11,008 nucleotides of DNA from CATJXY01 sp964623925 (GCA_964623925.1 CAZUVT010000063.1:1-11008), one strand, 5' to 3'. Positions 1 through 6,354 are shown, counted from the first letter of the stretch. Numbers and translations are program-made. The notes: generated by a model from the sequence alone, not told the origin.

Positions 1-58
1 GAAATGATGAATCTAATCAGGTGATATAAATTAATTGGGGTAAAATCAGGAAATTATT

Positions 59-90
59 AGGATTCGGATAGTAGTCTATCCGAATCTTTT
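59..90 (+). terminator. Rho-independent terminator of an upstream gene
   Basis: An 11-bp perfect stem pairs 61-71 (GATTCGGATAG) with 76-86 around the 4-base loop TAGT. It can be extended by two weaker pairs at 59-60/87-88. A T-run (87-90) and more AT-rich sequence follow. It must end transcription of a + strand gene lying mostly or wholly before the window. The last codons of that gene may sit in the first 30 bases: two frames end there, with TGA at 22-24 and TAA at 27-29, and I cannot choose between them. Confidence 0.85.
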
Positions 91-145
91 AATTTTATCA
101 TTTTGAATTTAATTATATCAAATTTGAGAAAATGATAAAATTAAA
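88..145. repeat. 17-bp perfect AT-rich inverted repeat
   Basis: Bases 88-104 (TTTAATTTTATCATTTT) are the exact reverse complement of 129-145, with a 24-base centre. The centre holds a further short dyad (106-110 with 120-124). The left arm overlaps the T-run of the preceding terminator, so the repeat directly follows it. A second, 9-bp dyad interleaves with it: AATTATATC at 111-119 and GATATAATT at 155-163. Base composition makes some dyads likely by chance, but 17 perfect base pairs is long. Its role is unknown; it could be a back-up terminator hairpin, an operator, or a DNA cruciform. Confidence 0.6.
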
Positions 146-153
146 TTAAGAAA

Positions 154-162
154 TGATATAAT
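154..162 (+). promoter_or_regulatory. Possible upstream extended -10 element for pepP
   Basis: TGATATAAT is a perfect TGnTATAAT extended -10 element. No good -35 box lies 16-18 bases upstream. If used, it would give pepP a leader of roughly 110 bases in which I recognise no riboswitch. The box also lies in the arm of an AT-rich dyad (155-163), so it could be coincidental. Confidence 0.3.
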
Positions 163-230
163 TGATGATACATTTTGATATAGACAAAAAAGGATTATTT
201 ATCCGAGTGTATAGAGATAAACCAATTATC

Positions 231-259
231 TTTAAAAAACAGGTTGAGTGAGTTATAAT
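231..259 (+). promoter_or_regulatory. Likely sigma-A promoter of pepP
   Basis: TTTAAA (231-236) and TATAAT (254-259) are separated by 17 bases and lie 21 bases before the preferred ATG at 281. The same arrangement of a TATAAT-like box shortly before the start codon recurs at most genes in the window. The GTG at 248 would lie inside this promoter, which argues against it as the start. Confidence 0.5.
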
Positions 260-280
260 ACTAGAAGTGAGGTATCGGTT

Positions 281-1501
281 ATGAAAGAAATATTAAATAA
301 AAGAAGACAAGAGTTTTTCAGTGATAAGAAAGCACCCTATATTGCCGTGCTTTTCTCCGGAATTCCAACTGAAAATTTTAATGTGAACCGCAATTTTTAC
401 TATTATACAAATTTAAAACGAGAAAATATGATTTTAGTCATGGCTAAGCTTCAAGAAGGAATGGTTATGTCTCGCTTATTTATAGAACCTTATGATGAAT
501 GGTTGGCTAAATGGGTTGGTGGAAGAATGAAAAAAGAAGAAGCAAGTCAATTGAGCGGAATCAATCAAATCAGTTATATTGAAGATTTCAGTCAAAGTAT
601 CAAATCCATGATTGGAAGTTTAAGAGGAAAAGAAATCACAGTAGGTCTGGACCTTTGGACCAGTGAGGGGAAAGTGAATCCGGCTCTTAAATGTTCGAAA
701 GAACTAAAAGAATCTTTCCCACAGATCAAGTTTGAAGATATTTACAGTACGATCAGCAGGCAGCGTGTTATCAAATCAGAAGACGAAATCGAAAAGATGA
801 GAGTGGCTCAGGAACATACTCGTTTGGCAATTGAAGCCATGATGAAACATGCTCGTCCTGAGATGAATGAATCAGAGCTTGAAGGTGCTTTTGATTTTGA
901 ACTTAAAAAGCATCAGGTAAAAGAATATGCATTCCAAAGTATTGTGGCCGGAGGAAAAAGAGCCACGATCCTTCATTATTCTGATAACAATCAAGTCGTT
1001 CATGATGGTGAATTGGTTTTGATCGATCTGGGAAGTTCTTATCAGCACTATTGTGCGGATATTTCTCGTACATTCCCGGTCAATGGAAAGTTTACAGAGC
1101 GGCAGAAAGAAGTTTATAATGCTGTTTTGGAAATTCAGGATGAGATCATCAATACGGCAAAGCCGGGCATGACACTTAAAGATTTGAATGACCGTGTTAT
1201 TTCCTTCTATGAAAAGAAATGTGATGAATTAGGCTTGTTGAAAAATGGCAAGACTGTGCGTGATTACTATTATCACAGTGTTTCACATCAGCTTGGATTG
1301 GATTGCCATGATGTGGGTGATCGAGGTGCTAAACTTGAGCCGGGAATGGTGATTACCGTTGAGCCGGGACTTTACATTGAAGAAGAGAGCATCGGTGTTC
1401 GCATTGAAAATGATATTCTGATTACTAAAGATAAAGCAATCGATCTTTCAGCGAATATTCTGAAAACAGTAGAAGACATTGAAAATTTGATGAAACGCTA
1501 A
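281..1501 (+). CDS. pepP: Xaa-Pro aminopeptidase (aminopeptidase P, M24 family)
   Basis: A cytoplasmic metallopeptidase that removes an N-terminal residue preceding proline; the family normally uses two Mn2+ ions. The protein from this start has 406 residues and no signal peptide. An aminopeptidase-P N-terminal domain (about residues 1-150, with the NFYYYTNL stretch) precedes a pita-bread catalytic domain. The expected ligands are all visible: two Asp in LIDLGSSY and CADISRTF (residues 249 and 260), His in SVSHQLGLDCHDVG (336 and 343), Glu in VEPGLY (361) and Glu in VRIEND (376). His 232 in ILHYS matches the further conserved histidine. The frame stays open to a GTG at 248, but the ATG at 281 has a GTGAGG site (267-272) eight bases ahead and avoids the promoter. 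No terminator lies between this gene and darA, so read-through is likely. Confidence 0.92.
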   Translation: MKEILNKRRQEFFSDKKAPYIAVLFSGIPTENFNVNRNFYYYTNLKRENMILVMAKLQEGMVMSRLFIEPYDEWLAKWVGGRMKKEEASQLSGINQISYIEDFSQSIKSMIGSLRGKEITVGLDLWTSEGKVNPALKCSKELKESFPQIKFEDIYSTISRQRVIKSEDEIEKMRVAQEHTRLAIEAMMKHARPEMNESELEGAFDFELKKHQVKEYAFQSIVAGGKRATILHYSDNNQVVHDGELVLIDLGSSYQHYCADISRTFPVNGKFTERQKEVYNAVLEIQDEIINTAKPGMTLKDLNDRVISFYEKKCDELGLLKNGKTVRDYYYHSVSHQLGLDCHDVGDRGAKLEPGMVITVEPGLYIEEESIGVRIENDILITKDKAIDLSANILKTVEDIENLMKR

Positions 1502-1538
1502 CATTTTTAATCCTTTTAGTGATTATTTGCCCAAAATA

Positions 1539-1547
1539 TGGTAAAAT
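1539..1547 (+). promoter_or_regulatory. Probable extended -10 promoter of darA
   Basis: TGGTAAAAT fits the TGnTAnAAT extended -10 pattern and lies 24 bases before the darA start. No convincing -35 hexamer is present at the normal distance, as is common for extended -10 promoters. darA may be transcribed both from here and by read-through from pepP. Confidence 0.45.
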
Positions 1548-1571
1548 AGAATTAACAAGGAGGAATTCATG

Positions 1572-1895
1572 ATGAAATTAATTTTAGCAATCGTATCAAA
1601 TGATGACAGTTCAAGTGTATCGTCTTCACTGACAAAGGCTAATTTCCAAGTCACACGACTGGCTACAACAGGAGGATTCCTTAGAGCAGGAAATACAACT
1701 CTTATCGTAGGATGTGAAGATAAACTGGTTGACAAAGCTATTGAAATAATTGGGAACGAAAGCAAAAGAAGAACGGAAATTGTTCCATCAACAGCCTCTT
1801 ACGATATTGGAAGATATGCTTCATTTCCGGTAGAAGTACAGGTTGGCGGAGCAACGATCTTTATCTTGAATGTCGAACAGTTTGTTAAGCTATAA
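1572..1895 (+). CDS. darA: Cyclic-di-AMP receptor protein DarA/PstA
   Basis: A small PII-like signalling protein (107 residues) that forms trimers and binds the second messenger c-di-AMP in the Firmicute homologues studied; its downstream target is still poorly defined. It begins MKLILAIVSND like its relatives and carries the family core ATTGGFLRAGNTT (residues 31-43), with G35, F36, L37, N41 and G47 in the positions that contact the ligand in known structures. The conserved FPVEVQVGGATIF strand follows at about 85-97. Residue 26 is Gln where I recall Arg in the staphylococcal protein, and the loop before PVEV looks about two residues shorter. An ATG also exists at 1569; I prefer 1572 because AAGGAGG (1557-1563) is then eight bases away and the N-terminus matches the family. 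ktrB and ktrA, which are c-di-AMP-linked potassium genes in other Firmicutes, follow downstream. Confidence 0.93.
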   Translation: MKLILAIVSNDDSSSVSSSLTKANFQVTRLATTGGFLRAGNTTLIVGCEDKLVDKAIEIIGNESKRRTEIVPSTASYDIGRYASFPVEVQVGGATIFILNVEQFVKL

Positions 1896-1918
1896 GAGAA
1901 GAGTGATCTTCTCTTTTT
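1894..1918 (+). terminator. Terminator after darA with GTGA loop
   Basis: A perfect 9-bp stem pairs AAGAGAAGA (1894-1902) with TCTTCTCTT (1907-1915) around GTGA, a GNRA-type tetraloop. A T-run reaches 1918. The stem begins inside the darA stop codon, so ribosomes finishing darA would cover part of it. Confidence 0.85.
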
Positions 1919-1955
1919 CATTTATTGATTTTCTTAAGTATTTATAAAAATGCAG

Positions 1956-1974
1956 GAAGAGTTTAAACTTCTTC
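1956..1974. promoter_or_regulatory. Palindrome over the ktrB -35 region (candidate operator)
   Basis: AGTTTAAACT (1960-1969) is a perfect 10-bp palindrome. It extends to GAAG on the left (1956-1959) and CTTC on the right (1971-1974) if one T is allowed to bulge. Its centre, TTTAAA (1962-1967), is also the best -35-like hexamer for ktrB. A related sequence is repeated directly 24 bases downstream: AGGAAGAGTTTAAA at 1954-1967 and AGGAAGTGTTATAA at 1978-1991. A repressor or activator site is an inference; the binding protein is unknown. Confidence 0.35.
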
Positions 1975-1983
1975 ATTAGGAAG

Positions 1984-1992
1984 TGTTATAAT
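1984..1992 (+). promoter_or_regulatory. Extended -10 promoter of ktrB
   Basis: TGTTATAAT is a perfect TGnTATAAT extended -10 box. The -35-like TTTAAA at 1962-1967 is spaced 19 bases from the hexamer, longer than ideal. Only 15 bases separate the box from the ktrB ATG, so a start point about seven bases after the box would give a leader of about 8-10 bases that cuts into the AAGGTG ribosome binding site (1997-2002). Confidence 0.6.
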
Positions 1993-2007
1993 AAAAAAGG
2001 TGATAAG

Positions 2008-3348
2008 ATGACGATGTTGAAGAAGATGAGTGCTCCTAAAATTATTGCATTGAGTTTTGCGGTCGTGATTCTGTGCGGAACATTTCTTTTGATGCTGCCT
2101 ATGGCTTCAAAAGATAATCAAAGTGTTTCGTTTTTGACAGCTCTTTTTACGGCAACATCAACTACCTGTGTAACAGGACTCATAGTTGTGGATACCTATA
2201 CTCAATGGTCCATCTTTGGGCAGATCATCTTATTATGTTTGATTCAAATCGGAGGCTTGGGATTTATTACGATCGTCAGTCTGATTTCTATGGTGCTGAA
2301 TAAACAGATGGGGCTTCGATCCAGAGGTTTGCTTCAGGAAAGCATCAATGCGATGAGTATTGGCAGTGTAGATCAGCTGATAAAAAGAATCATTAAAGGA
2401 ACGTTGATTTTTGAGGGTACGGGAGCATTGCTTCTGGCAATTCGTTTTATCCCGCAATTTGGTTGGGGACAAGGAAGCTTTTATTCGATCTTTCATTCTA
2501 TTTCAGCATTCTGTAATGCCGGATTTGATTTGATGGGCGTGTACGAACCATATAATTCCTTATGCAATTATGCAACCGATCCACTGGTCATTTTGACGAT
2601 TTCCGCTTTAATTATTATTGGTGGAATCGGCTTCTTTGTGTGGGATGATCTCAGTCAGAATCGCTTGAATTTCAAGAAATATAAATTACATACTAAATTA
2701 ACGCTTTGCATGAGTATTGCTTTGCTGGTCGGAGGTACTGTTTGTTTCTATTTTTTTGAAAGAAATAATCTGTTGACCGGACACAACTTCTTTGATTCCT
2801 TTTTGATGAGCTTCTTTAGTGCTGTAACGCCAAGAACTGCCGGATTCAATTCAATTGATACGGCGGCTTTATCTTCTTCCAGCAAGCTTTTGACCATGTT
2901 TTTGATGTTTGTGGGAGGAAGTTCCGGATCCACAGCAGGAGGAATTAAGACAACGACCTTAGCTGTGATCGTGATCTTATTGATTAATCAGATGATCGGC
3001 AAAGATACAAGTTCAGTTTTCAATCGATCTTTGGAAGACAATATTATTAAGAAAGCGGCCAGTGTTATTGCGGTTTATTTTTTCCTGGCTTTTGCAGCAT
3101 TGTTGTTAATCTTGGCAATACAGCCGGATCTGGCGATGTCGGATGTGCTGTTCGAAGTGTTTTCGGCAATCGGAACGGCAGGCATGTCTACCGGAGTGAC
3201 GCGGGATCTGAATATGCTTTCACGAATGATCATTATTATGCTTATGTTTTCGGGAAGGATCGGCAGTTATTCTTTTGCCCTGATATTTATAAAGAAGAAA
3301 CAAAATGCATCGCTTCAGCAGATTAAAGAAAAAGTGCTGATCGGATAA
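2008..3348 (+). CDS. ktrB: Ktr-type potassium uptake channel subunit KtrB
   Basis: Membrane pore of a K+ uptake system of the TrkH/KtrB superfamily; at 446 residues it matches the usual KtrB length. The fourfold M1-P-M2 architecture is visible, with the four pore-loop glycines in TCVTGL (G57), FCNAGFD (G172), PRTAGFN (G279) and GTAGMS (G392). The glycine/serine-rich gating loop of the third repeat is GGSSGSTAGG (303-312), followed by IKTTT. The conserved Arg of the last helix is in SGRIGS (417). The ATG at 2008 has AAGGTG five bases ahead; the ATG at 2014 is a less likely start. ktrA follows after 15 bases, so the pair is one transcription and assembly unit: a KtrB dimer on a KtrA octameric ring in known systems. 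K+ uptake in this family can be Na+-dependent. Confidence 0.95.
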   Translation: MTMLKKMSAPKIIALSFAVVILCGTFLLMLPMASKDNQSVSFLTALFTATSTTCVTGLIVVDTYTQWSIFGQIILLCLIQIGGLGFITIVSLISMVLNKQMGLRSRGLLQESINAMSIGSVDQLIKRIIKGTLIFEGTGALLLAIRFIPQFGWGQGSFYSIFHSISAFCNAGFDLMGVYEPYNSLCNYATDPLVILTISALIIIGGIGFFVWDDLSQNRLNFKKYKLHTKLTLCMSIALLVGGTVCFYFFERNNLLTGHNFFDSFLMSFFSAVTPRTAGFNSIDTAALSSSSKLLTMFLMFVGGSSGSTAGGIKTTTLAVIVILLINQMIGKDTSSVFNRSLEDNIIKKAASVIAVYFFLAFAALLLILAIQPDLAMSDVLFEVFSAIGTAGMSTGVTRDLNMLSRMIIIMLMFSGRIGSYSFALIFIKKKQNASLQQIKEKVLIG

Positions 3349-3363
3349 AATGGAGGAATATTT

Positions 3364-4023
3364 ATGAAATCATTTTTAGTAATCGGAATCGGTAAATTCG
3401 GAAGTCATCTTGCTAAAAGACTAACGGAATTGGGGAATGAAGTCATGGTTGTGGATACGGAAGAAGAGTATGTACAAGAGCTGGCTGATGTTGTGGATAA
3501 TGCTCAAGTGGCGGATTGCACAAAAGTAGAAGTTCTTAAAAGTCTGGGAGTAAGTAATTTTGATACCTGCTTCGTGTGCATGGCGACAAATTTTCAAAAT
3601 AGCTTAGAGATTACAAGCCAATTGAAAGAATTAGGTGCCAAGATGGTTGTGTCCAAGGCAAACACGGAGATTCACGCAAAGTTTTTATTAAGAAACGGTG
3701 CGGATGAAGTCGTTTATCCGGAAAAAGATATGGCAGAAAATATGGCAATGCGCTGCCATTTCAATCATGTATACAGCTATACACCGCTTGGAGATAATGC
3801 CGGTATTTTTGAAATCGGTATTTTAGATGAGTGGGTTGGAAAAAGTATCCGAGAGTTGGATTTCAGAGCGAAGTATAACTTAAATATTCTTGCGGTAAAG
3901 CAAGGAAACAATACGGATGCTATGCCGACAGCAGAAACGCGTTTCTTCGGTCATGAGCATATTCTGGTGTTGGGATATCCGAAAGATATCGGCAAGTTGA
4001 TGAAAATAATGAAAACGCTTTAA
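3364..4023 (+). CDS. ktrA: Ktr potassium system regulatory subunit KtrA (RCK protein)
   Basis: Cytosolic gating ring subunit of the Ktr system, 219 residues, the normal length of a single-RCK KtrA rather than the doubled TrkA. The N-terminal Rossmann domain has GIGKFGSHL (residues 8-16) and an acidic Asp 31 at the end of the second strand, as expected for ATP/ADP or NAD(H) binding. The C-terminal RCK_C domain runs from about 135. Within it, SIRELDFRAKYNLNILAV (161-178) and P188 match, by recollection, residues forming the c-di-AMP site at the dimer interface of staphylococcal KtrA (Ile, Asp-x-Arg, Asn, Pro). c-di-AMP inhibition of this transporter is therefore plausible but inferred. GGAGG at 3352-3356 sets the start. 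No terminator is visible before murQ. Confidence 0.94.
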   Translation: MKSFLVIGIGKFGSHLAKRLTELGNEVMVVDTEEEYVQELADVVDNAQVADCTKVEVLKSLGVSNFDTCFVCMATNFQNSLEITSQLKELGAKMVVSKANTEIHAKFLLRNGADEVVYPEKDMAENMAMRCHFNHVYSYTPLGDNAGIFEIGILDEWVGKSIRELDFRAKYNLNILAVKQGNNTDAMPTAETRFFGHEHILVLGYPKDIGKLMKIMKTL

Positions 4024-4047
4024 AAAGCGGATTTCTGATGATATAAT
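4019..4047 (+). promoter_or_regulatory. Promoter of murQ
   Basis: TGATATAAT (4039-4047) is a perfect extended -10 box. TTTAAA (4019-4024), which overlaps the ktrA stop codon, lies 17 bases upstream of the TATAAT hexamer. The expected start point, near 4054, leaves a short leader with GGAGG at 4059-4063. Confidence 0.6.
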
Positions 4048-4058
4048 AAATTTATCAT
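4038..4058. promoter_or_regulatory. Dyad spanning -10 and start point of murQ (candidate operator)
   Basis: ATGATA (4038-4043) is repeated inverted as TATCAT (4053-4058), with the palindrome TAAATTTA (4047-4054) between the arms. The dyad covers the -10 box and likely transcription start, the classic place for a repressor. MurNAc genes are often controlled by an RpiR-type repressor (MurR), but none is encoded here and I cannot match this site to a known motif. The arms are short and AT-rich, so chance is possible. Confidence 0.25.
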
Positions 4059-4070
4059 GGAGGAAATACT

Positions 4071-4964
4071 ATGTCATTGAACTTAGGAAAACTATCAACC
4101 GAAAATCGAAACGAAAAGACAATGAATCTGGATACTTTGTCAACTTTGGAAGTTTTGAAGATCATGAACGAAGAAGACAGGAAAGTTCCGGAAGCAATCG
4201 AAAAGGCTTTGCCTAATATTGAAAAAGCCGTAAAAATTATTGTGGAAGCCATTAAAAACGGTGGAAGATTGATCTACATCGGAGCCGGAACTTCCGGAAG
4301 ACTGGGAATTTTGGATGCATCTGAATGTCCGCCTACATTCTCGACGACAACAGAAGTACAGGGAATCATGGCTGGTGGTGATCATGCGATCAGAAATGCC
4401 GTAGAGGGTGCAGAAGATTCAAAGGAATTGGCTGTGGAAGATCTCAAGGCATTTGGCTTGACTGCAAAAGATGTCGTATGCGGAATTGCGGCATCAGGAA
4501 GAACCCCGTATGTTATCGGTGGCGTGGAATATGCAAAGAGCGTTGGTGCTAAGACAGTAGGTGTCTGCTGCAATCTTAATACAGAAATCGGTGCGATCGT
4601 TGATGCTCCGATCGAAGTAAGCTGCGGGCCGGAGATTTTGACTGGATCAACACGTTTGAAATCGGGAACAGCACAGAAGCTGATCTTGAATATGCTTTCA
4701 ACCGCAAGCATGGTTGGATTGAATAAAGTCTATAAGAATCTGATGATTGATGTTAAGGCAAGCAATTTGAAATTGATCGAGCGTTGCAAGAGAATCGTTA
4801 TGATGGCAACCGAATGTGATTATGAGACAGCTGAAAAGGCTTTGGAACAATGTGAATTCAAGCCGAAAACCGCTATTGTCATGATTGAAAAGAAATGTAC
4901 TGCTGAAGAAGCAACTAAAGCTTTGGCTGCAAACGATAATTCAGTAAGAAGAGCGATTGCTTAA
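4071..4964 (+). CDS. murQ: N-acetylmuramic acid 6-phosphate etherase MurQ
   Basis: Cytoplasmic SIS-domain enzyme that cleaves the lactyl ether of MurNAc-6-phosphate to give GlcNAc-6-phosphate and D-lactate, a step in cell-wall sugar recycling. The 297-residue length is typical. Family signatures are clear: LSTENRNEKT at 8-17, YIGAGTSGRLGILDASECPP at 69-88 (phosphosugar-binding loop and the Glu, here E85, corresponding to the catalytic acid/base), AVEGAEDS at 110-117 holding the second conserved Glu, and GSTRLKSGTAQK at 192-203. A C-terminal helical segment (about 235-297) resembles the usual MurQ tail. Expected partners (a MurNAc PTS transporter and an RpiR-type regulator) are not adjacent. 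The gene may be read through from ktrA as well as from its own promoter. It is followed by a strong terminator. Confidence 0.96.
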   Translation: MSLNLGKLSTENRNEKTMNLDTLSTLEVLKIMNEEDRKVPEAIEKALPNIEKAVKIIVEAIKNGGRLIYIGAGTSGRLGILDASECPPTFSTTTEVQGIMAGGDHAIRNAVEGAEDSKELAVEDLKAFGLTAKDVVCGIAASGRTPYVIGGVEYAKSVGAKTVGVCCNLNTEIGAIVDAPIEVSCGPEILTGSTRLKSGTAQKLILNMLSTASMVGLNKVYKNLMIDVKASNLKLIERCKRIVMMATECDYETAEKALEQCEFKPKTAIVMIEKKCTAEEATKALAANDNSVRRAIA

Positions 4965-4983
4965 ACAAATCACAAATTTGAAA

Positions 4984-5019
4984 AGAATCTCTGGTTTAGA
5001 TATGCAGAGGTTCTTTTTT
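4984..5019 (+). terminator. Terminator after murQ
   Basis: AGAATCTCTG (4984-4993) pairs with CAGAGGTTCT (5005-5014), ten pairs including one G-T wobble, around an 11-base loop. A run of six T (5014-5019) follows. Confidence 0.85.
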
Positions 5020-5020
5020 G

Positions 5021-5029
5021 TGAGATAAT
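5021..5029 (+). promoter_or_regulatory. Extended -10 promoter of the M20 peptidase gene
   Basis: TGAGATAAT fits the extended -10 pattern with one change (GATAAT). It begins one base after the murQ terminator T-run and sits 26 bases before the ATG. No clear -35 box is present; that region is occupied by the terminator stem. Confidence 0.4.
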
Positions 5030-5055
5030 AAATTGGATCAGATGGGAGATTGAGT

Positions 5056-6342
5056 ATGCTGGAAAAGATCTTAAATGATATCGATAAAAATGAGAAAGAA
5101 ATAATAGACGGGTTGAGAACACTGATTGAAATGGAAAGCAGTGATGGCAAAGCCACAAAAGCTCAGGAATTTGTGCTGAATGAATTAAAGAAACTGGGAT
5201 TTGAAACAGAATGTTTCAAAGAAGATGAGAGAAGCCGGCTTCAGGCTGATTATTCTCCCTATGATTTTAAGTATGATGAAAATGCTTATAATGTTGCTGG
5301 AACAAAAAAAGGAAAAGGACGAGTTCCATCGCTGATGCTGTTTGCCCATATCGATACGGAAGCAGAGGATTATTTCGGCCAGTTTGAAGATCCTTATCAA
5401 AGCATGATTCAAGAGGATAAAATATTCGGTTTGGGCGCGTCGGATGATAAGGGCGGCATTGCGATGATGCTGTATGCCGTTAAATATCTTTTAAAGCATG
5501 TGCCTGAACTTCCGTATGATCTATGTGTCTGTTCGATTTTAGGAAAGCACGGCGGCGGTTTTGGGACACTCTCGGCTTTAATGAAGGGATACACCGGAGA
5601 GAATTCGATCTATCTTCACCCTGCCGAAACCGGTCATGGCTTTGCGGAAATCAAAAATATCTCTTTGGGAGTCGTGGATTTCGATATTACGGTCAAAGGG
5701 GAATTGGGAGCTCCTCATGATGATCTGGCAGCGGGTAAGAATGCAGCTGTTTTAATCAGCTATCTGGTAACTTATTTGGAAGAATATAATCAAATGATGC
5801 GTGAAAAGTTCAGATTTGATTTCGGATCATTCAAAGGACAACCCTCTTTTGTTTTAAATGTTGGGAAAATCCTTGTAGATGGTGGATATGGCGGAATCAA
5901 TCAGGAGGCAAAATGCGGTGTAAGAGTCAGATTTTATAAGCCGCTTACGATTGATGGTGTTGCCGAAGATCTGATGGCATATCTAAAGAAAAGATGTGAA
6001 GAAAATAAAAAAGTTGATTTTTCAATGGTAATGATTGAAAGAGGCTCATTTAGAGCCAATCCGGCTATTGTTGAAACAGAAGATCCATTCATTCAGCTGA
6101 TTGAAAAGAATATTACTGCAGTAACTGGCATTCAGGACTTTATTCATCAATATCATGGCGGAAGCGATATCCGTCTGCCGATTCTTTACGGTCACAGTCA
6201 GTGTGTCGGAATCGGACCATCCTGTGTTTTGCCAAATCGCAACAGTGGGGAAATGGAATGGATGAGTGTAAAGGACTATATTTACGGCGTTAAGATCTTG
6301 GCAAGGATCCTCTATGAATATTGCGAATTCAGTTCCAAATAA
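5056..6342 (+). CDS. M20-family metallopeptidase/deacylase-like protein, atypical active site
   Basis: Probable cytoplasmic hydrolase of the M20 (ArgE/DapE/dipeptidase) family, 428 residues, no signal peptide. The N-terminal catalytic half has the first metal motif FAHIDTE (residues 96-102) and the bridging Asp in GLGASDDKGG (125-134, D130). A dimerisation-type insert spans about 203-320. The C-terminal His region reads YHGGSDIRLPILYGH (366-380). The third motif, normally a Glu-Glu pair before Gly-Gly, here reads LGKHGGGFGT (162-171), with K164 and H165 where the catalytic base and a metal ligand are expected. The next ligand motif is LHPAETG instead of the common EPT. The substrate cannot be deduced: peptide, acyl-amino acid and other amides are all possible. 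GGGAG at 5044-5048 favours the ATG at 5056 over the TTG at 5050. The gene stands alone between terminators. Confidence 0.8.
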   Translation: MLEKILNDIDKNEKEIIDGLRTLIEMESSDGKATKAQEFVLNELKKLGFETECFKEDERSRLQADYSPYDFKYDENAYNVAGTKKGKGRVPSLMLFAHIDTEAEDYFGQFEDPYQSMIQEDKIFGLGASDDKGGIAMMLYAVKYLLKHVPELPYDLCVCSILGKHGGGFGTLSALMKGYTGENSIYLHPAETGHGFAEIKNISLGVVDFDITVKGELGAPHDDLAAGKNAAVLISYLVTYLEEYNQMMREKFRFDFGSFKGQPSFVLNVGKILVDGGYGGINQEAKCGVRVRFYKPLTIDGVAEDLMAYLKKRCEENKKVDFSMVMIERGSFRANPAIVETEDPFIQLIEKNITAVTGIQDFIHQYHGGSDIRLPILYGHSQCVGIGPSCVLPNRNSGEMEWMSVKDYIYGVKILARILYEYCEFSSK

Positions 6343-6354
6343 CAAGAAGAAATG

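Noticed and set aside
248..280. Upstream GTG start that would extend the aminopeptidase by 11 residues
   Set aside because: The ATG at 281 has a well-spaced GTGAGG site, and the extension overlaps a TATAAT promoter box and does not resemble the family N-terminus.
163..280. Possible riboswitch or structured leader before pepP
   Set aside because: No recognisable riboswitch core or terminator/antiterminator pair is visible, and a closer promoter at 231-259 would leave almost no leader.
4382..4711. 109-codon minus-strand open frame inside murQ
   Set aside because: It is an antisense shadow of the conserved SIS domain with no independent evidence of coding.
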